A DNA stretch of 64,000 bases from CABZJG01 sp965659715 (GTDB lineage: Bacteria; Pseudomonadota; Alphaproteobacteria; Rhodobacterales; Rhodobacteraceae): assembly GCA_965659715.1 (NCBI GenBank), contig CBFHXE010000003.1, positions 31,626 through 95,625 of the forward strand, in the 5' to 3' direction. Made by a program: the position numbers and the translations under genes. Under the pieces are notes generated by a model. The model had not been told where the DNA came from. It made no database searches and was given only the letters and a program-made list of their open reading frames with translations. Below are positions 6,942-16,715 of this stretch, piece by piece; the stretch's first letter is position 1, and every line of letters begins with the position of its first letter.

Positions 6942-8657
6942 TTAGGCCAGTTCCTCTAGGCGAAAGGCATACAGATCCTCGGCCCCTTGGCGGGCCTGAT
7001 CCAATAAGCCGATATGTTCGGGTAGCAAACTGTTGATGTAGAATCTGGCAAGTTTTCCCCGAGGGCCTGGCTCTGGCTCGCTCATTGCTGCATGAAGATG
7101 GAAGTGTGCGCCCAGAACCCTTGCAAAGGCGCGCAAAAAGCCTGCTGCGCCAGCAAAGCGGTCATTAAACTCTGCTTGCGTCGCCATCCATTCCACGGCT
7201 TCGCGCAGGGTTTCGGTTGCCTGCCAAACCTTATCTGCCAAATCGGGATGGCTTTGTTTTGCGCTTTCACTTTGGCTTGCCAACTGATCCAACAGCGCAA
7301 AAGCGGCCTCGCCGCCGTCAAGCATTTTACGGCCCACAAGGTCCATCGCCTGAATTCCGTTGGTGCCTTCATAAATTGCGGTGACCCGCACATCGCGGCT
7401 ATACTGCGCGGCTCCGGTTTCTTCGATAAAACCCATACCGCCATGCACTTGCACGCCCATTTCGGCAACAGCAATCCCCACATCGGTTCCAAAAGCTTTG
7501 GTAATAGGGGTGAGCAATGCGGCGCGGGCCTGCCAGACAGGATCTGCTGTAGCGGAGCTTAGATCAATCGCCACAGCATTGGCCAGTGCAATTGCGCGGG
7601 CGGCAAAAATATCGGCTTTCATTGTCAACAGCATGCGCCGCACATCCGCATGATCAAGGATAGTTCCAGAGGCCTCGGCGATGGGGCTGCGGCCTTGCTT
7701 GCGCGCGCGCGCATAGGACAGCGCATGCTGATATGCGCCTTCTGCAGCACCAATGCCCTGACCGCCCACACCCAAACGCGCATTATTCATCATAGTGAAC
7801 ATCGCCCGCATACCGTCATGCGGTGCGCCGATCAGCCAACCAGTTGCCCCATCATACTGCATCACCGCTGTCGGGCTGCCATGCAGGCCCATTTTATGTT
7901 CCAAGCTTACAACCTTCAAAGCATTGGCCACCCCGGGGGTTCCATCGCTGTCCGGGATCAGTTTGGGCACCAAAAACAGCGAAATACCCTTGGTTCCACC
8001 TGCCCCGCCGGGAAGGCGCGCCAAAACCAAGTGGCACACATTTTCAGAAAAATCATTATCCCCCCATGAGATATAGATTTTTTGCCCAGACACCGCATAG
8101 GTTCCATCGCCGTTATCTTCGGCCTTGGCCCGCAAGGCACCAACATCTGATCCGGCCTGCGGTTCGGTTAAATTCATTGTTCCGCACCATTCCCCGGAAA
8201 TCAGCTTTGGCAGATAGAGAGATTTGATCGCATCGCTGGCGTGATGTTCAAGCGCCTCGATCTGGCCTTGGGTCATCAACGGGTTCAGTTGCAGCGACAG
8301 ACAAGCGCCTGCCATCATTTCATTCACGGCGGTGGTAATGGCCATCGGAAGCCCCATCCCGCCATACTCAGGGCTGGCCGACATTGAAACCCATCCCCCC
8401 TCTGCAATCGCTTTATAGCCTTCGTTAAAGCCTGCTGAGGTTCTAACCCTACCATTTTCCATCCGAGCAGGATAAGTGTCACCTACACGCTGTAAAGGGG
8501 CCAAAACATCCTGACACATGCGCCCGGCCTCGGCCAAAATTGCCTCAACCATATCCTGTGTCGACTCATTAAAGCGCGGCGTCTTGCTCACCTGATCAAA
8601 GCCCACCACATGATCCAAGAGAAACTTGTACTCGTCTATCGGTGCTTGATATGGCAT
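6942..8657 (-). CDS. Acyl-CoA dehydrogenase of the DmdC family
   Basis: An FAD-dependent dehydrogenase of 571 residues. It has the N-terminal extension and the C-terminal helical domain seen in DmdC, the enzyme that oxidises 3-methylmercaptopropionyl-CoA during DMSP breakdown. Visible motifs are NLTEPQAGSDVGALR (FAD/substrate region, about 160-175), LGVGGQGIGAAEGAY, and IYEGTNGIQAMDLVGRK with the expected catalytic glutamate. The ATG at 8657 is chosen because a full AGGAGG lies four bases upstream; an ATG 11 codons earlier lacks a site. Roseobacters carry several DmdC paralogues and related enzymes, so the true substrate may be another acyl-CoA. It leads a two-gene operon with the metallo-hydrolase and diverges from tsaC. 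Confidence 0.85.
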   Translation of the reverse strand: MPYQAPIDEYKFLLDHVVGFDQVSKTPRFNESTQDMVEAILAEAGRMCQDVLAPLQRVGDTYPARMENGRVRTSAGFNEGYKAIAEGGWVSMSASPEYGGMGLPMAITTAVNEMMAGACLSLQLNPLMTQGQIEALEHHASDAIKSLYLPKLISGEWCGTMNLTEPQAGSDVGALRAKAEDNGDGTYAVSGQKIYISWGDNDFSENVCHLVLARLPGGAGGTKGISLFLVPKLIPDSDGTPGVANALKVVSLEHKMGLHGSPTAVMQYDGATGWLIGAPHDGMRAMFTMMNNARLGVGGQGIGAAEGAYQHALSYARARKQGRSPIAEASGTILDHADVRRMLLTMKADIFAARAIALANAVAIDLSSATADPVWQARAALLTPITKAFGTDVGIAVAEMGVQVHGGMGFIEETGAAQYSRDVRVTAIYEGTNGIQAMDLVGRKMLDGGEAAFALLDQLASQSESAKQSHPDLADKVWQATETLREAVEWMATQAEFNDRFAGAAGFLRAFARVLGAHFHLHAAMSEPEPGPRGKLARFYINSLLPEHIGLLDQARQGAEDLYAFRLEELA

Positions 8658-8767
8658 TAGACCTCCTCGAAAGTAGACTTGGCAACGCAAGCATTTGCTA
8701 TTATGCGCAACTCACTGTGACAACTTAATCGACCGTCTTTAACCAGCAACCAAAACGCCGCGTCAAT

Positions 8768-9715
8768 ATGAAAACTATTCCCACCCAGTCCCTTTCCCCC
8801 ACTGCTGCGCATCTTGAGCAGGCGAGCAGTATTTTGCAGGATGGTGGTTTGGTGGCCTTTCCAACCGAAACAGTCTATGGGCTTGGCGCCGATGCCAGCA
8901 ATGATCATGCGGTTGCAAAAATATACCACGCCAAAGGCAGGCCGCAATTCAATCCATTGATCGTGCATGTTGCAGACGTGCAAACGGCGCGCAGATTTGT
9001 TCAATGGAGTGATCTGGCCGATCAACTGGCAAAAGCGTTCTGGCCGGGGCCCTTAACGCTTGTGCTGCCGCGAAAAAAAGAGGCGCGCCTATCGGATTTG
9101 CTCAGTGCGGGTTTGCCAACCATCGCCATCCGGGTTCCCAACCATCCTGTGGCCAAAGCTTTGCTGGAACAATTTGGCGGCGCCGTTGCAGCGCCATCGG
9201 CAAACCCATCGGGCCAAATTAGCCCAACGAGCGCGGCGCATGTGCGATCCGGCCTAGAGGGCCGCATCGATGCGATTGTGGACGCGGGGCTCTGCACTGT
9301 CGGGCTTGAATCCACCATTATTCGAATTGAAGACACCACAGTGCTCTTACGTCCCGGGGGCGTTGCCGCCGAAGATATAGAAAATGAAATTGGCAGACCT
9401 GTTCATATCCAGACGACGGTCGAGAAAATCACCGCGCCCGGGCAGTTGCAATCGCATTATGCGCCGCGTACACGGGTTCGGCTGAATGCAGAAAACTGGC
9501 GCCCTGATGAAGCTCGGTTAGGGTTTGGAGCGGTTGATTGTGATCTTAACCTATCGACCTCAGCAGATTTAATTGAAGCGGCAGCAAACCTATTTGGTCA
9601 TTTGCACCGCCTAGATGCAGAAGGAAAAGTAATGATCGCGGTTTCCCCGATCCCGCAAACCGGGCTTGGGATGGCAATCAATGACCGGCTTCAAAGAGCA
9701 GCAGCGCCGCGCTAA
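8768..9715 (+). CDS. L-threonylcarbamoyladenylate synthase (Sua5/TsaC family)
   Basis: The enzyme condenses threonine, bicarbonate and ATP to threonylcarbamoyl-AMP, the first step of t6A37 modification in tRNAs. The 315-residue protein is the longer Sua5 form: a YrdC domain (about residues 15-200) with FPTETVYGLGAD, KGRPQFNPLIVHV and APSANPSG, then the linker with HYAPRTRV and a C-terminal Sua5 domain. It diverges from the DmdC-like gene across a 110-base spacer, and its end lies six bases from the convergent yqgE. Confidence 0.95.
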   Translation: MKTIPTQSLSPTAAHLEQASSILQDGGLVAFPTETVYGLGADASNDHAVAKIYHAKGRPQFNPLIVHVADVQTARRFVQWSDLADQLAKAFWPGPLTLVLPRKKEARLSDLLSAGLPTIAIRVPNHPVAKALLEQFGGAVAAPSANPSGQISPTSAAHVRSGLEGRIDAIVDAGLCTVGLESTIIRIEDTTVLLRPGGVAAEDIENEIGRPVHIQTTVEKITAPGQLQSHYAPRTRVRLNAENWRPDEARLGFGAVDCDLNLSTSADLIEAAANLFGHLHRLDAEGKVMIAVSPIPQTGLGMAINDRLQRAAAPR

Positions 9716-9721
9716 AACCCA

Positions 9722-10294
9722 TCACGCCGTTCCCCCGTAACTTGATAGCATCAACGCATCAATGCCCATCAATCCCAGTGCAGATTGCCATTTACCCCCG
9801 TGGTCAACGCTTAAAACCATATCCTCGTTGGCATCAGAGACCAGCCAGCCGTTATTGGCGATCTCGTCTTCAATCTGACCCGCGCCCCATCCAGAATACC
9901 CCATGAATAAACTTGCCTGCTCAGGTGCAGAGCCGGTTGCAACAGCTTCGATGATATCCTTGGTTGCTGTCATCGAAAGCGTTTGGCCAATGGGTTGGGT
10001 TGAAACCTCTGCCTGATAATCTTGCGAATGCACGACAAATCCACGCGCCTGATCAACAGGGCCACCAAAAAGCACTGGAATAGAGCGAGCATTGGTGGCT
10101 TCTATCGACAATTGGCTGCACAGTTCTTTGAAGGACGCATGTTCTATTGGTCGGTTGATGACCAAGCCCATTGCGCCCTCTGAGCTATGCGAGCACATAT
10201 AAATAACAGAGCCATCAAACCGCGGATCCATCATCCCCGGCATCGCAATCAGGAGCTTTCCAGCGAGTTCCAAACTTTGATCAGGCCTGCTCAT
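9722..10294 (-). CDS. YqgE/AlgH family protein
   Basis: A 190-residue cytoplasmic protein of a widely conserved family with no settled biochemical role. It shows the family blocks LAGKLLIAMPGM at the start, GAMGLVINRP, FGGPV, LFMGYSGWGAGQIEDEI and a C-terminal LGLMGID segment. I use the ATG at 10294, preceded by AAAGGA; the same frame runs 39 codons further upstream but that part is not family-like and would overlap the promoter region of the divergent gene. Length then matches other YqgE proteins. Confidence 0.9.
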   Translation of the reverse strand: MSRPDQSLELAGKLLIAMPGMMDPRFDGSVIYMCSHSSEGAMGLVINRPIEHASFKELCSQLSIEATNARSIPVLFGGPVDQARGFVVHSQDYQAEVSTQPIGQTLSMTATKDIIEAVATGSAPEQASLFMGYSGWGAGQIEDEIANNGWLVSDANEDMVLSVDHGGKWQSALGLMGIDALMLSSYGGTA

Positions 10295-10420
10295 GCCAAA
10301 TCCTTTCTTTTTATTCAGAATGACCTGTGACAGCCTTCTATGCAACTGCAATGTCTTGCGCACGGCCAAATCGCATAAAAGTGTCTTGGCAAATGGCAAA
10401 TATTCGCGCATTCACTGTGC

Positions 10421-11230
10421 ATGAAGCTATCACATGTTATTTTTTTCTGGGTAAGTTTTTGGGCCCTATTGAGCGCGCATAGTCTTGCAGCTGACACTCA
10501 GGGTATCACCGCGCATGGCTTGCGCAGCGGGTGGTTCAAATCCGATGGCCAGTATACAGCAGCACTGGAAATTCGTCTTGCACCGGGGTGGAAAACCTAT
10601 TGGCGCGCGCCGGGCGACACGGGCTTTCCTCCGCAATTTGACTTTAGTGGTTCCCGCAATGCGCAGGAGTTAGAGATTATCTGGCCTGCTCCTATCCTAT
10701 TTGGTCCGCAAGATATGTGGTCAATTGGTTATTCTGGTCATGTGGTTTTGCCATTGCTTGTTCAGCCCTCAGACCCCCAAAGCTTGGTCGAGCTTAATCT
10801 AAAGGCCTCTCTAGGTATTTGTGACGATATCTGCATACCGGCAGCACTTTCTTTTTCAGGCGTTTTATCCCCCGACAGCCGAACCCCCGACCCCAAGATT
10901 ATTGCTGCACTGGCCAATCTTCCCTACTCAAAAAGCGAGGCGGGTCTCAAAGCGCTCGCCTGCACCTTTAGCGCATCTGGCGATACTATTGAAATAGATG
11001 TTCAGCTGTCTTTGCCGCCCACCGGCGATCAAGAAATTGTGATGATTGAATATTCCCGGTTGGGACATTGGGTATCTATGCAGCATCCCAAACGAAATGG
11101 GCAGGTTCTTTCGGCTAAAGGGTTCTTGCACGGAGATGCAGGTCGGCCCTCTGATCTGCGTGGATCAGACGTGAGTATAACTGTTGTTGGGTCAAACTAC
11201 ACAGTTGATGCCGGCACCTGCGCCCCTTAA
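10421..11230 (+). CDS. Periplasmic DsbD alpha-domain-like protein
   Basis: A 269-residue exported protein with a signal peptide (about residues 1-23, ending SLAA) and the DsbD N-terminal fold: LAPGWKTYWRAPGDTGFPP, then a candidate redox pair in GICDDICIPA (Cys-x3-Cys). In full DsbD this domain passes electrons to periplasmic partners, but the membrane and thioredoxin-like domains of DsbD are absent here. It may act with a separate membrane reductase, in cytochrome c maturation or metal-stress defence; that is inference. Its stop codon overlaps the stop of the convergent RND pump gene within a single TTAA. Confidence 0.8.
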   Translation: MKLSHVIFFWVSFWALLSAHSLAADTQGITAHGLRSGWFKSDGQYTAALEIRLAPGWKTYWRAPGDTGFPPQFDFSGSRNAQELEIIWPAPILFGPQDMWSIGYSGHVVLPLLVQPSDPQSLVELNLKASLGICDDICIPAALSFSGVLSPDSRTPDPKIIAALANLPYSKSEAGLKALACTFSASGDTIEIDVQLSLPPTGDQEIVMIEYSRLGHWVSMQHPKRNGQVLSAKGFLHGDAGRPSDLRGSDVSITVVGSNYTVDAGTCAP

Positions 11231-14200
11231 GCGCGCAAACGGCCAACACCTTGCACAATCAAACTCGCAAAAAACGCAACGAGGATAATCCCGCAAACCC
11301 CTGCAAAAAATACTGCAAACGCGATGGGCATTGAGGCCGCATTCACTGGAAATGGCAGCCCGCTGGCGAGGATTTGAGGCATGGCTCCAAAATTCATCAC
11401 CCAACCCATGGTGACAGCAAACCAACCAGCGATCAAAAGCCCTAGACCCCAAGTTGCCACGCGCACAGATCTAGCGCGGCCAAACAAAGCATGGCGAAGC
11501 GAAACGAAATGGCGGCGCACATCATGCTGTGCAGCGATCAAAGCTGGGACAACCAACAACACCAAGAGCATGCCAAACCCCAAACCATAGACCAATGTAA
11601 TCACTGTGGGTTTGAGAAACTGTGCCTGCGAAGAACGCTCATACAGCAAAGGCGCAAGTCCGAGCACTGTTGTTAGCGTGGTCAACATAACAGGCCTGAG
11701 ACGATCCACCGTGCCTTCTATCACCGACGGGATAAGCCCGCGCTCTTTGGCATATTCATCAATCGATGTAATCAGCACGATGGAATCGTTGATAATAATT
11801 CCTGTCATCCCCAAAAGTCCGACGACTGTAAAAAGCGATAACGGAACATCCCAAATGTAGTGGCCATATATCGTGCCGACCAACCCAAAGGGTATAACGG
11901 CCATCACCACAACCGGCCGTGTCCAGCTGGCAAAAACCCATGTCAGCACCAGATAGATACCGACCAAACATAGGATCATGCCGGTGCGCGCATCGTTGAG
12001 GAATTCATCTTCTTGTTCAGACAGTCCTGCAAGACGCCAGTCCACTTGGTTTTTGCTAGCAATTTCGGGCAGTATTTCGCTTTCAAGTGCCAAAGACACT
12101 TCTTCTGCCGCTGCCGGATCATCCTCGGAAATATCGCCCGTAATAGAAATCAGCCGAATGCCGTTTTCGCGGCGCACAGTTGAAAAGCCGGACCGGCGCT
12201 TGACGCTCACAATATCGGCCAATGGAACATAATTTCCATTAACGGTCCGCAACTGCATGCGTTCCAGAAAATCCGCCGTGAGCTCGTTTTTGGGCAATTC
12301 CACGCGAATTGCGGCGCTGCGCGGCCCCATAGGATAACTCGCAGCTTCCAACCCATTTAAGCGGTTGCGCAGAACCTGACCCAATCCATCAATGGTAAAT
12401 CCCAATGCTTGGCCTTGGGCTGTAAGCTCTAAAATCAACTCTTCTTTGTCATAGGACAGATCATCTTCAACCGCTGAAACCTCTGAAAAGCGTGTCAATG
12501 CGGCCTTTAAATCTTCTGACGCCGCTTTGAGGGACTCTGCCTTTGCGCCATAAAACTGTACGTCCAAAGCGTCGCCGCCTGGGCCCGAGCGCCACCCCCG
12601 AAAAGAGATTGTCTCGACCAAAGGATGCCGGCGCACTTTATCCTGCAATTCGCCGACAAAGGCAAAACTGGAATACGATCTGAAATCAGGGTCGATCAGT
12701 TCTATGGAAATACCGCCCAATTGATCCGGTGTTTTGGTTTCGGTGCCAGATAGGCCGCGCCCGGAATTGCCGCCAATTTGGGCCACCACGTAATCCAAAG
12801 GGTTGCGGCCATAGCGTTCTTCGTACTCGCGCCCCAGCTCTTCGGTTGCACGCTGCATTTCGCGCATCATTTCCATCGTATCTTCGCGCCCGGCGGAGGA
12901 AACCATGGCAAAATTACCGCTCACCGAAGACTGCTCTGGTGCGTTGAAAAAACGCCATTTCACTTGGCCGGACATGAACATCGCAATCTGGCTCGCCAAG
13001 ATCGCAACGGTGCCTGCAAGCACGACATAGCGGGCCCGAATGACCAAAACCATCAACCGGCGAAACAGGGTTTCGCGCACCCACTCAAAGCCTATATTCA
13101 CGACACGGCTGGGCATGTCATACCAGTGATTTTTGACCCCGTGCTTGAGCGAATGCGCCATATGGTTTGGCAAAATCAAAAAGCACTCAATAAATGAGGC
13201 CGCCAGAACCACCACCACGGTAAACGGGATATCTGCAATCAAATCACCAAATCGGCCGCCCACCGCAACCAGTCCGAAAAAGGCTATGATCGTGGTGGTG
13301 GTTGCCGCAAACACCGGCAGCGCCATACGGCGCGCGGCAGTTTCGGCAGCTTCAATCGGGCCAAGCCCCTTGCGGGCTCGGCTGTCAGCATGTTCACCAA
13401 CCACAATGGCGTCATCCACCACAATCCCCAGGGTGATGATCAGTGCGAACAGTGAAATCATATTGATGGTAATGCCCGCAGCATACATGATTGCAAGCGC
13501 AGCAAGCATCGCCGTAGGAATACCGGCAGCGACCCAAAAAGCCGTGCGCGCATTCAAAAACAAAAACAGCAAGATCAGTACAAGCCCAAGACCACTAAGC
13601 CCATTGTCAAGCAGCATGTTCAGGCGACCCGAAATATACTCTGCCCGGGTTCTGATCAGTTCGATCTGGGCACCTTCCGGCAGGGTTTCCGATAACCGGT
13701 CAGCAATCCGCTGAACTGTGTCTTGAATTTCGATGGCGTCGCCCTGTTGCGACCGGTCCACACGCACCGAAATGGCCGGATTTTCACGAACAAAATATCC
13801 TCGTTGCCGGTCGACGCCCTCGACGCGAACCTGTGCAATATCCCCAATGCGCAAATAGGACCCATCCGCGTTCGAGCGCAGCACGATGCGCCTTATTTGC
13901 TCTGCCGAGCGCTTTTCCACACCGGTGCGCACCCGCGCATTTGCACCGCTTACATCGCCCGCAGGATCGGCGCTGACTTCTTGCGCGATCACAGCCGCGA
14001 TTTGCTGCATGGTGATGTCATGCGCCACCAAATTAACCGCCGGCACCTCGATGACGGTTTCCGGGGCTGCTACCCCGGTGACGGTGGCCCGTGTCACCCC
14101 TTCGGCGAACAGACGCAAAACCAATTCATCGGCAAATAAAGCCAGCTGCTCAGGGTCAAGCGGGCCGGAAATGATGACGTCTGTCACACGGTCGCGCCAA

Positions 14201-14619
14201 GCCCCGCGCCGCACCAATGGATCTTCGGCGTCATCGGGTAGGGTCGTGACCTGATCCACAGCTGTTTCGATATCGGCTGCCGCGCGCGCCATATCCCAGC
14301 CGGGTTCAAATTCCAATAAAATGCTGGCCCGTTCTTCGCGCGATGTGCTTTTTGCACCTGTTACACCTTCAACAGACAGCAAGGCAGGCTCAAGCAACTG
14401 CACAATCGCATCATCAACATCTTCGGCGCCCGCGCCGCGCCACGCAACACTGACAGTGACATTGTCGATAATAACATCTGGAAAGAACTGCGCACGCATA
14501 CGCGGCAAGCTGACCAGACCGGCAATAATCAACACCACCAATAATAAGTTTGCGGCTGTGCCATGACGGGTAAAATACGACAGAATACCGCCAGCGGCTT
14601 TTGGAAGATCACGCACCAT
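11227..14619 (-). CDS. RND-family efflux pump permease
   Basis: A proton-driven inner-membrane transporter of 1130 residues, the size expected for the AcrB/MexB superfamily. An N-terminal transmembrane helix is followed by the first large periplasmic loop, a block of membrane segments with GIVVDDAIVVGEHAD (the proton-relay aspartates of TM4), a second loop, and a second membrane block with GIIINDSIVLITSID. Its ATG lies two bases after the stop of the adaptor gene, so both are co-expressed. No outer-membrane TolC-like gene is nearby. The drug or lipid substrate cannot be told from sequence; it resembles the broad AcrB/AcrD/AcrF annotation group more than the metal-exporting CusA group. Confidence 0.92.
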   Translation of the reverse strand: MVRDLPKAAGGILSYFTRHGTAANLLLVVLIIAGLVSLPRMRAQFFPDVIIDNVTVSVAWRGAGAEDVDDAIVQLLEPALLSVEGVTGAKSTSREERASILLEFEPGWDMARAAADIETAVDQVTTLPDDAEDPLVRRGAWRDRVTDVIISGPLDPEQLALFADELVLRLFAEGVTRATVTGVAAPETVIEVPAVNLVAHDITMQQIAAVIAQEVSADPAGDVSGANARVRTGVEKRSAEQIRRIVLRSNADGSYLRIGDIAQVRVEGVDRQRGYFVRENPAISVRVDRSQQGDAIEIQDTVQRIADRLSETLPEGAQIELIRTRAEYISGRLNMLLDNGLSGLGLVLILLFLFLNARTAFWVAAGIPTAMLAALAIMYAAGITINMISLFALIITLGIVVDDAIVVGEHADSRARKGLGPIEAAETAARRMALPVFAATTTTIIAFFGLVAVGGRFGDLIADIPFTVVVVLAASFIECFLILPNHMAHSLKHGVKNHWYDMPSRVVNIGFEWVRETLFRRLMVLVIRARYVVLAGTVAILASQIAMFMSGQVKWRFFNAPEQSSVSGNFAMVSSAGREDTMEMMREMQRATEELGREYEERYGRNPLDYVVAQIGGNSGRGLSGTETKTPDQLGGISIELIDPDFRSYSSFAFVGELQDKVRRHPLVETISFRGWRSGPGGDALDVQFYGAKAESLKAASEDLKAALTRFSEVSAVEDDLSYDKEELILELTAQGQALGFTIDGLGQVLRNRLNGLEAASYPMGPRSAAIRVELPKNELTADFLERMQLRTVNGNYVPLADIVSVKRRSGFSTVRRENGIRLISITGDISEDDPAAAEEVSLALESEILPEIASKNQVDWRLAGLSEQEDEFLNDARTGMILCLVGIYLVLTWVFASWTRPVVVMAVIPFGLVGTIYGHYIWDVPLSLFTVVGLLGMTGIIINDSIVLITSIDEYAKERGLIPSVIEGTVDRLRPVMLTTLTTVLGLAPLLYERSSQAQFLKPTVITLVYGLGFGMLLVLLVVPALIAAQHDVRRHFVSLRHALFGRARSVRVATWGLGLLIAGWFAVTMGWVMNFGAMPQILASGLPFPVNAASMPIAFAVFFAGVCGIILVAFFASLIVQGVGRLRA

Positions 14620-14621
14620 GT

Positions 14622-16079
14622 CTATCCTCCCATCCGGCTTTCAATGCGCTCAACCACTTTGGCCGGTACTTTGTCCTGCTTAAGCTGTTTTAAAATCCGT
14701 TCTTTGGCATCTTTTGGAATATAGGCGTTGTTTTCTATTGCCGCGATAAGTTTGGCGCGCCGCTCATCGCTGAGTTCAACGACCTCGGGCTCTTTGGGGG
14801 TGCTGGCCTCACCGCTTCTAAGCGGTTTCACCTTGATCCCACTGCCTAAAACCGGCGTTTGCTCGGCCACGACCTCGCGGCCACTTAGACCGCGCCCCCG
14901 TACCAGAATATGGTCACCCTGTTGGCGAAAGACCCGCACCTCGGTACTTTGAAGCCTGTCGTCCTCGGTCAAAACCAAAACCGCGTTATCTGCATTCAGG
15001 GCAGATGACGGCAGTCTTATAACGTTGTCCATCTTTGGCTCGCTCAGCGCCACAGTGACAAAATCACCGGGCTTTAATCCGCGCGGGTTTTGCAATTTGG
15101 CAAACAAAAGCCGCCCAGTTTGCCCAGCGCCAACAGACCCGCTATCGCGGCTTAACACAGCATCTGTGGTCAACTCTGTTCCAAAGACATTGAGCGAGAC
15201 TTTGGCCTGACTTTTGATCAGCTTTCCGGACCGATCAAGCAGGCGTGCGTATTGTTCGGTTGATACCCGAAATGCAACTTCAAGGGTTTCGGGATCAATC
15301 AAGCTGCCAATTTTCTCATTCGGGGTGACAAGACCGCCCTTCACCAAACTGATACTGCCGAGCGTGCCGCTAAATTCCGACGTTAGAACGGTATCTTTCC
15401 AGCGCCGACTTGCATCTTGCAAAGCCAACTCGGCTCGGGCAAGGCGGGTTTCGGCCTGCGCTCTGCGCGCTTTGGCCTGATCAACCGCGCTGCGCCGAGA
15501 CAGTACTGCCTGGGTGGCAGACGACGCTGCCAGCTCGGCAGTTTCCACAGCTGCAGAGGTGCCAACGCCGCGTTTTTTCAAGTCTAATTGGCGTTCAAGG
15601 GCGCGGCTACGCAGATCGGCCTGATCCCGCGCAGCTTGCAATTCATCGGTGATCAGCACCAGCGCGCGGTCGGCCTCTTCCACTTCGGCCATCGCGTCGG
15701 TCACATCCGCCTCTGCGCGGCCGACAGCCGAACGCGCATCAGCATCATTCAAACGTACGAGCACCTCTCCTGCTTGTACCTGGCCCCCTTCGACAAAGCC
15801 TTCTGCCAATTCGATCACCTGCCCCCCTGTGGCCATTCGCAAATCAAGCGTGCGGCGGCTTTGAACCTCACCAAAGGCTTCTAGCATCGGTGTAATAGAT
15901 TGCGGCTCTGCAGTGATGACATTAACGGTAAACACCCGTTCGCGTTGCTGCGACGTTCGGGGCTTGCGCGACATGCTGTCTTTCATCGCTGAGCTGACCA
16001 TCTGCCCCGCATAGGCAAACAGCCCCAAGGTTAAGGACAGCAGCAGGAGCCCAACAAGGCTTTTCCTAAAAAATCGCAT
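14622..16079 (-). CDS. RND efflux periplasmic adaptor (HlyD-like membrane fusion protein)
   Basis: This adaptor links the RND permease to an outer-membrane channel. The 485-residue protein begins with a membrane anchor (about residues 7-26), has a lipoyl-like half GQVIELAEGFVEGGQVQAGEVLVRL, a long alpha-helical hairpin (about 120-215, rich in Ala, Glu, Arg), the second lipoyl half with FSGTLGSISLVKGGLV, and beta-barrel domains. After these comes an unusual ~55-residue charged helical tail, EVVELSDERRAKLIAAIE onward, which typical adaptors lack. It is the first gene of the two-gene pump operon. Confidence 0.9.
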   Translation of the reverse strand: MRFFRKSLVGLLLLSLTLGLFAYAGQMVSSAMKDSMSRKPRTSQQRERVFTVNVITAEPQSITPMLEAFGEVQSRRTLDLRMATGGQVIELAEGFVEGGQVQAGEVLVRLNDADARSAVGRAEADVTDAMAEVEEADRALVLITDELQAARDQADLRSRALERQLDLKKRGVGTSAAVETAELAASSATQAVLSRRSAVDQAKARRAQAETRLARAELALQDASRRWKDTVLTSEFSGTLGSISLVKGGLVTPNEKIGSLIDPETLEVAFRVSTEQYARLLDRSGKLIKSQAKVSLNVFGTELTTDAVLSRDSGSVGAGQTGRLLFAKLQNPRGLKPGDFVTVALSEPKMDNVIRLPSSALNADNAVLVLTEDDRLQSTEVRVFRQQGDHILVRGRGLSGREVVAEQTPVLGSGIKVKPLRSGEASTPKEPEVVELSDERRAKLIAAIENNAYIPKDAKERILKQLKQDKVPAKVVERIESRMGG

Positions 16080-16172
16080 GTTTTAACCCCTTTCAGCGTG
16101 AAAAACCCGCCTAATGTCATGTTGTAGTGTGCATTATAGGTTTGCCAAGCCAGTTTTATACGGTTGGTGGGT

Positions 16173-16715
16173 TCACTTCCGTCGGAGATTTTCGTCCAGA
16201 CGGGGCATTATTTCCACAAAATTGCAGGGCCGGTGGCGAAAATCGAGCTGTTTGAGCAAAATCTCATCCCATGCATCGCGGCAGGCGCCGGGGCTTCCAG
16301 GCAGGGCAAATAGATAGGTCCCCCCCGCCACACCGGCCGTGGCGCGGCTTTGTACTGCCGAGGTGCCAATTTTTTGCATGCTGACTATAGTGAATACGGT
16401 GCCGAACGCATCGATTTCTTTTTCATACACATCGCGGTGCGCTTCCACGGTTACATCGCGGCCGGTCAGGCCGGTGCCGCCGGTGCTGATCACCACATCA
16501 ATCAGCGGATCATCAATCCAGCGCTGCAATTGCTGGGATATTTCCGCACGCTCATCGGGCACTATTTCCCGTGCAGCAAGTTGATGGCCCGCCTCTGCCA
16601 GACGGTCAACCAAGGTCTGGCCAGAGCGGTCCTCAGCCAGACTGCGCGTGTCAGAAACAGTTAAAACCGCTATTTTGACTGGTATAAAATCAAGCGTTTC
16701 ATCGATCCTGCTCAT
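16173..16715 (-). CDS. moaB: Molybdenum cofactor biosynthesis protein MoaB
   Basis: A MoCF-fold protein of 180 residues that binds molybdopterin and, in this family, adenylylates it or supports that step. Characteristic motifs are VLTVSDTRS near residue 18-26, ISTGGTGLTGRDVT around residue 80-93 and LPGSPGACRDAWDEIL in the last third. Its start overlaps the end of the uracil-DNA glycosylase gene by ATGA. It lies 12 kb from the moeA operon, so cofactor genes here are in at least two loci. Confidence 0.93.
   Translation of the reverse strand: MSRIDETLDFIPVKIAVLTVSDTRSLAEDRSGQTLVDRLAEAGHQLAAREIVPDERAEISQQLQRWIDDPLIDVVISTGGTGLTGRDVTVEAHRDVYEKEIDAFGTVFTIVSMQKIGTSAVQSRATAGVAGGTYLFALPGSPGACRDAWDEILLKQLDFRHRPCNFVEIMPRLDENLRRK

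Noticed and set aside
10295..10411. N-terminal extension of the YqgE gene
   Set aside because: The family start and ribosome site are at 10294; the extension overlaps the likely promoter area of the divergent gene.
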